Shown here: positions 5,639 to 9,197 of the stretch, in pieces
Numbering within the stretch: position 1 is the first letter of the stretch
Layout: each line of letters starts with the position of its first letter
Source: a candidate division TA06 bacterium
Lineage (GTDB): Bacteria; Hydrothermota; DG-26; E44-bin18; JADFOU01
Direction: 5' to 3'
DNA: 9,197 nt
NCBI GenBank assembly: GCA_022562655.1
Contig: JADFOU010000067.1
Coordinates: 1 to 9,197 of the forward strand
Program-made: the position numbers and the translations under genes
The notes under the pieces: model-generated
The model's input: the letters and a program-made list of their open reading frames with translations, nothing else
Databases searched by the model: none
What the model was told of the DNA's origin: nothing

Positions 5639-7447
5639 TCAATTCTTTTTTCTCCGAACCCGCCTGACCAACCAGGACTCGAAGCCGACGGCAAGAATCA
5701 CACCGAGTAAAGTGTTGAAATAGACTCGAAGGGATTTAGCCTTCGGAAGGAGGAGATAGACCCAGGAGGAGAGAGACATTCTGTACCCCACCTCTCCGTT
5801 GGAGCCGTCCCAGGCTTGAAAGGCGATGGGGATGAAGGCGCCCTTCTCGAATTGGATCTCCTTCTCTTCAGTGGTGAGGGATCGCTTGAGAATGACCCGC
5901 CATTGGCCTTTTCTCCAAATCCCAGAACCCTCGACATTTTGGCTTTCAGGAGGCTCTGGTTCTGGCCATTGCCGGAAACCCTTCGCAAGGAATTTCTCGA
6001 TGGGCGTTTCACGTTCAAGATCGACTTGCCAGTCGGATTTCCAGTGCCAGAGATTGACCGGGTTTCCCTTCTCACCCCAGAAGAAATAAGGTTTTTGGGG
6101 TCCAACTGGGATCTTCGTAGGGAATTGAATGGATAAGGCATCCCTTCGACTTCCGGCCGGGTTCTCCCTTCTGGACAGGAGTGGGTAGGTATCCTCTGTC
6201 TCTGTGTCAACCGTGGACGTTTGGCCTACCGAAGGCCAGTCTGATCCCTCGTGGAGGGTGTCCTGGGAGGGATCGCTCCATTCGACCAGGAAGGCGATCT
6301 CTTGGTCATTGTGCAACGCTCTGACGAATATCGTCTGGACGGTTGGAATTTGCCATCTGGGTTTGGTGATGACCTGTCCAGTGAGGGGGACGATGAGGGG
6401 CTTCGCTTTTTCCCAGAGAGGGTTGTCGGGATCCATCGGGAGGTCGCCCTCCACCTCTTCTGACTTGATCACAACATCCCCGTTGGGACCCTCCACGGTA
6501 ATCAGGGATCGTATGTAGTGGGCTAATGCCCATCGTCTTCGATTCGAAAGTTCGGCCTTTTTCTCCTCAGAAAAGCCACCCAACTCTTCCAGAGTGGGTA
6601 GGGTCTCGATATAGGTTTTGATCTCCTGAAGTTCTTCTTCTGTATACACGGGTTCGAAAGGGGTGAGATTTTGGTAGCCCTCACGGTTGAGGAATATCGC
6701 TGCATCGGTGAAATCGGGCATCGGTGTCCCGCTCATCCCCGTAGAGAAACGGGTATAAATATCCTCTACACGGCTTCCTCCCCTGTACTTCCAGCCCTGA
6801 GTCAAGTCCGCTGGAGGGATGATAAACCCCCACTCATCTTTCAGGTCGTAGGCCGAAGGACCGTCCCCTCTCCCCTCTTTCCCATGGCACTGCCAGCACT
6901 TCATCAAGGCGTAGAGAATCTTTCCTTCGTTGATGATCTCTTTTGAGGCTCCAATCTTTTTCCCTAAATTTGCCTTCGCAGGGGGTTCATCGTAGTCCCC
7001 CTGGGCGAAGGTTTTGATATAGTGGATGACCTGCCACCTCTCCTTCTCAGATAGAAGAGAACCCCATTCCGGCATGGCGGTACCAGGGATTCCGTTAGTA
7101 ATTGTCTGGAAGAGGTCGGAATCGAAGGGGACCTCTCCACTGGCTGTGGTACGCAGTTTAAATGTGGCGGCAGTGAAATCCCGGGGTCTCGGCCAGAGAT
7201 AGTCCGCAATATGACCCTCCCCCTTTCCCTTCTCTCCATGGCAGAAGATGCAACTCTCCTGATAGATCTTCCGACCCGCTTCAATATTTTCAGGGGTTTC
7301 GGGAATCTTAGCGTCCTGGGCAAGGCTATTCACCGCAGAGACGCAGAGGACTCCCGCCCCTGCCGCAGGGGCGAGGAGGACGCAGAGAATCGAAGATCTC
7401 CGTTGCTTAAAAGCCAAACCCACCAGTAGGAGAAAGATTTTTTTCAT
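5639..7447 (-). CDS. Membrane-anchored dihaem cytochrome c with EB_dh haem b domain (complete copy)
   Basis: A 602-residue periplasmic electron carrier. An unusual signal region (1-45) precedes cytochrome c domain 1 with CIFCH (66-70) and axial Met125 (GTAMP). Domain 2 has CWQCH (184-188) and Met243 (GTPMP). Residues about 335-565 match the ethylbenzene-dehydrogenase haem b family: LVEWSD, ALSIQFP, GNPVNLWHW, W-x-V-I-L-K-R-S-L, AFQAWDGSNG, SLSSW. A C-terminal helix (about 573-593) and a basic tail anchor it to the membrane. The EB_dh motif usually written as F-x-M-G reads FFWG here (Trp457). A segment of about 40 residues after Met243 is missing from the paralogue. The ribosome-binding site is weak. 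It is the middle gene between its paralogue and the lipoprotein-coxB unit. It probably feeds electrons towards the oxidase, but its donor is unknown. Confidence 0.88.
   Translation of the reverse strand: MKKIFLLLVGLAFKQRRSSILCVLLAPAAGAGVLCVSAVNSLAQDAKIPETPENIEAGRKIYQESCIFCHGEKGKGEGHIADYLWPRPRDFTAATFKLRTTASGEVPFDSDLFQTITNGIPGTAMPEWGSLLSEKERWQVIHYIKTFAQGDYDEPPAKANLGKKIGASKEIINEGKILYALMKCWQCHGKEGRGDGPSAYDLKDEWGFIIPPADLTQGWKYRGGSRVEDIYTRFSTGMSGTPMPDFTDAAIFLNREGYQNLTPFEPVYTEEELQEIKTYIETLPTLEELGGFSEEKKAELSNRRRWALAHYIRSLITVEGPNGDVVIKSEEVEGDLPMDPDNPLWEKAKPLIVPLTGQVITKPRWQIPTVQTIFVRALHNDQEIAFLVEWSDPSQDTLHEGSDWPSVGQTSTVDTETEDTYPLLSRRENPAGSRRDALSIQFPTKIPVGPQKPYFFWGEKGNPVNLWHWKSDWQVDLERETPIEKFLAKGFRQWPEPEPPESQNVEGSGIWRKGQWRVILKRSLTTEEKEIQFEKGAFIPIAFQAWDGSNGEVGYRMSLSSWVYLLLPKAKSLRVYFNTLLGVILAVGFESWLVRRVRRKKN
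7321..7404 (-). repeat. Dispersed-repeat DNA forming the signal-peptide coding region
   Basis: The stretch coding for QRRSSILC...VLCVSAVNSLA consists of words found elsewhere in the window. AACGGAGATCTTCGATTC (minus strand, 7404-7387) matches 3775-3789 and the interrupted copy at 3678-3718, and its last 15 bases recur at 7663-7677. The 28 bases at 7321-7348 match 5375-5402 (in the lipoprotein signal sequence) at 26 positions. The pattern CTCTGCGTCCTCTGCGTCTCTGCGG resembles repeats I know from intergenic regions of other bacteria. Confidence 0.7.
7352..7381. mobile_element. 30-nt in-frame insertion with palindrome and 5-bp direct repeat
   Basis: A GC-rich palindrome with perfect 9-bp arms (CGCCCCTGC at 7355-7363 and GCAGGGGCG at 7365-7373) lies between two copies of AGGAC (7347-7351 and 7377-7381). 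Removing 7352-7381 restores a continuous CGCAGAGGACGCAGAG repeat. The insertion adds exactly ten codons (VLLAPAAGAG, residues 23-32) to the signal region and preserves the frame. It is too small to encode anything. Confidence 0.65.
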
Positions 7448-7491
7448 CCTATTTTAGAAATTGGTTACTGGAAAACTGTCGGGTCCTGAAC

Positions 7492-7513
7492 CCTGGCCTG
7501 GCGCCAGGACAGG
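7492..7513. repeat. 22-bp palindromic repeat, copy 2
   Basis: CCTGGC-CTGGC-GCCAGG plus ACAGG, differing from copy 1 at one loop base. It is enclosed by an outer inverted repeat, GTCCTGAA (7483-7490) and TTCAGGAC (7519-7526). Confidence 0.85.
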
Positions 7514-7555
7514 CTTGTTTCAGGACAGTTCAGGATTAGAAATTCGTTATAGAAA

Positions 7556-7577
7556 CCTGTCCTGACGACAGGTCAGG
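7556..7577. repeat. 22-bp palindromic repeat, copy 3
   Basis: CCTGTC-CTGAC-GACAGG followed by TCAGG. Compared with copies 1 and 2 the fifth stem base changes from G to T and its partner from C to A, so the 6-bp stem is kept by a compensatory change. Confidence 0.85.
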
Positions 7578-7697
7578 ATTAGAGGTTAGAAAATGGTTAC
7601 GGATTTTTAAACCTAAAACATCGTTATACTACTTTCCAATTTCGAATTTCTATTTCTCCTTCGGAGATCTTCGATTCTATTTTCCAATATCTAACAA

Positions 7698-9197
7698 CTA
7701 CTTTTTATTCTTTCTAATCTTTCTCACAAACCAGAACTCCATCCCAATTGCGAGAAGCATGGTGAGAGGAGGAAAGAGGAAGGACCGAAGGGGTCTCTGG
7801 GGCTTCAGGTAGAGGAGATACCAGGAGGAGATAGCGTGTTGTTTCCCTGTCTCTCTATTGGATCCATCCCAGACATGGAAAGCGAGGGGGATGAATCGCC
7901 CTTCCACAAACTGGATGTCCTTCCTACCATTCTCTGTGGTAAGACTCCGCTTCATCACCACTTGCCAACTGCCTTTATGATAGACTCCCTCTGTTTGAAG
8001 ATTCTGACTTTCTTCAGGTTGAGAGGTAATCTTATCCATTCCCTTAGCATTCGATTCTATTGCATTTGCTCCGTCGGAGGCGGACCAGATCCAGAGGTTC
8101 ACTGGGTTCCGAGAGTCGCCCATCAGGAAATAAGGTTTTATACCTCCCTCCGGGATTTTTACTGGGAACTGGAGGGCAATGGCATCGGGATATTCTGGAT
8201 TCTGGATCTCCTCTTCCCCATTCCCAATAGACTCAATAGACTCCATAGACTTACTAGACTCAATCGACTTACTCTCCGTTCGATCATGCCATTCGAGGAG
8301 AAAGCCGATCTCTTCCTCATTCCGGAGAGATCGGATGGTGATGAGATCGATGGAAGGGGTGAACCATCTTGGTTTTTTGATAATCTGGCCCACAAGAGGA
8401 AAAGAGAAGGTTTCTGCATTTTCCCAGAGGGGATCCGAGGGGTCGTCTGGAATCGGGTCACTGATTTGCATAGAACGAATGACCGGTCTGACTTCAGGTT
8501 TCTCTTTTAGAGGGGCGAATGTAGAGACATAGTTGACCAGGTGCCAGTTCATCTCTTCTGCCTCTTCTGGAGTCTCAAAGACATCCGCATAGGAGGGCAT
8601 AGGCGTTCCAGCGAAACCGGTGGTGAAGGTTCTATAGATGTCCTCATCCCTGCCTCCTCCCCGAAAGGTCCAGGGCCGGGTGAGATCAGCAGCTCGGATG
8701 GAGTTCTCCCAATCATCCACGAGGGTTGGAGCGGAGGGTCCGTCTCCCCTTCCTTCATCCCCGTGACACTTCCAGCATTCTAAATCCTGATAGAGTTCCT
8801 TCCCTTTTACGATGCTCTCCTCAGTAGGGGCAAGGGGTTTTCCCATCGAAATCTTCTCCGGTGGCTTCTTTTGTCTTTCGAACCGTCTTGAGAAGGTTTT
8901 CATATAAGCGATAAGCTGCCACATCTCCTTCTTGTTCAAGAGTTTCTTCCATCCGGGCATAGAGGTCCCCCCCATCCCTTCGCCGATGATCTTAAAGAGG
9001 TCATCGTCTGTCGGGAGGGCACCACTCACGGTAGAACGGACCTTGTATTGCCCTCGGGTAAAGTCTCGAGGTCTCGGGTAGAGGAGATCTGCCGCAGGTC
9101 CATCTCCTTTCCCTTCCGCTCCGTGGCAGTGCATGCACCTTTTCTCATAGACCTTCCTTCCCGCCTCTACATCTTCCACCCCCTCTGCAGGAACAAT
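7698..9197 (-). CDS. Membrane-anchored dihaem cytochrome c with EB_dh domain (5'-truncated paralogue)
   Basis: The reading frame is open to the right edge (IVPAEG before the VEDVEAGRK segment), so the start and signal peptide lie outside the window; the GTG at 9179 is not a convincing start. Counting from that GTG, domain 1 has CMHCH (15-19) and Met74 (GTSMP), and domain 2 has CWKCH (135-139) and Met194 (GTPMP). The EB_dh domain follows with FLLEWHD, IALQFP, FLMGDSRNPVNLWIW, VVMKRSL and AFHVWDGSN. A C-terminal helix and basic tail match the neighbouring paralogue. This copy keeps Met in the F-x-M-G motif, which the neighbour lacks. A repetitive Ser/Glu linker (SIESSKSMESIESIG) is encoded by a 9-bp minisatellite. 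The two genes are clearly a tandem duplication that has since diverged. Confidence 0.88.
   Translation of the reverse strand: MVPAEGVEDVEAGRKVYEKRCMHCHGAEGKGDGPAADLLYPRPRDFTRGQYKVRSTVSGALPTDDDLFKIIGEGMGGTSMPGWKKLLNKKEMWQLIAYMKTFSRRFERQKKPPEKISMGKPLAPTEESIVKGKELYQDLECWKCHGDEGRGDGPSAPTLVDDWENSIRAADLTRPWTFRGGGRDEDIYRTFTTGFAGTPMPSYADVFETPEEAEEMNWHLVNYVSTFAPLKEKPEVRPVIRSMQISDPIPDDPSDPLWENAETFSFPLVGQIIKKPRWFTPSIDLITIRSLRNEEEIGFLLEWHDRTESKSIESSKSMESIESIGNGEEEIQNPEYPDAIALQFPVKIPEGGIKPYFLMGDSRNPVNLWIWSASDGANAIESNAKGMDKITSQPEESQNLQTEGVYHKGSWQVVMKRSLTTENGRKDIQFVEGRFIPLAFHVWDGSNRETGKQHAISSWYLLYLKPQRPLRSFLFPPLTMLLAIGMEFWFVRKIRKNKK
8225..8273. repeat. 9-bp minisatellite inside the EB_dh coding region
   Basis: Five tandem 9-base units (CAATAGACT, CAATAGACT, CCATAGACT, TACTAGACT, CAATCGACT) and a partial sixth. 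The period is a multiple of three, so copy-number changes keep the frame. It encodes repeated Ser-x-Glu/Lys triplets in a linker before the conserved IALQFP strand. Confidence 0.9.

Larger units (their letters stand above)
7454..7600. repeat. Degenerate TTAGAAATTGGTTAC direct repeats in the cytochrome gene gap
   Basis: TTAGAAATTGGTTACTGG, TTAGAAATTCGTTATAG and TTAGAAAATGGTTACGG begin near 7454, 7536 and 7586. TCAGGATTAGA is repeated at 7530 and 7573. The 250-bp space between the two cytochrome genes (7448-7697) holds these and the palindromes but no gene, and I see no clear terminator in it. Confidence 0.6.

Overview
The window carries a membrane-bound respiratory gene cluster, transcribed leftward (minus strand) throughout. 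It is most likely from an uncultivated Gram-negative bacterium. The evidence is a set of exported multi-haem c-type cytochromes, a lipobox lipoprotein, an aa3/caa3-like haem-copper oxidase, roughly even base composition and intergenic spaces crowded with short dispersed repeats. I cannot assign a phylum from this sequence alone.

Layout in the direction of transcription (right to left). From 9197 to 5639 lie two tandem paralogues, each with two c-type haem domains, an ethylbenzene-dehydrogenase-type haem b domain (EB_dh) and a C-terminal membrane anchor; the first is cut by the window edge. A good promoter at 5571-5599 then precedes a cupredoxin-like lipoprotein (5432-4626), which is 3 bases from coxB (subunit II, 4622-3855). 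After a repeat-filled gap comes coxA (subunit I, 3622-1835). Next is a 1.4 kb accessory patch that separates coxA from coxC. It holds a DUF2442 gene, a truncated DUF4160 remnant and a VOC/glyoxalase-like gene. A near-identical 77-bp repeat precedes each of the two intact accessory genes. The start of coxC (subunit III, 425-1) runs off the left edge.

Inferred working model: the anchored cytochromes and the cupredoxin lipoprotein carry electrons in the periplasm to the CuA centre of CoxB, and CoxA reduces oxygen. No bc1 or alternative complex III, and no haem or copper assembly genes, are visible here.

Most notable points: CoxA has all metal ligands and the D-channel residues but Ile in place of the K-channel lysine. 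The signal-peptide region of one cytochrome appears to be built from dispersed repeat DNA, with a further 30-nt in-frame insertion flanked by a 5-bp duplication; the neighbouring lipoprotein signal shares part of the same sequence. A family of 22-bp hairpins shows a compensatory arm change and an inferable empty insertion site. The paired 77-bp repeats mark the accessory patch inside the cox cluster.
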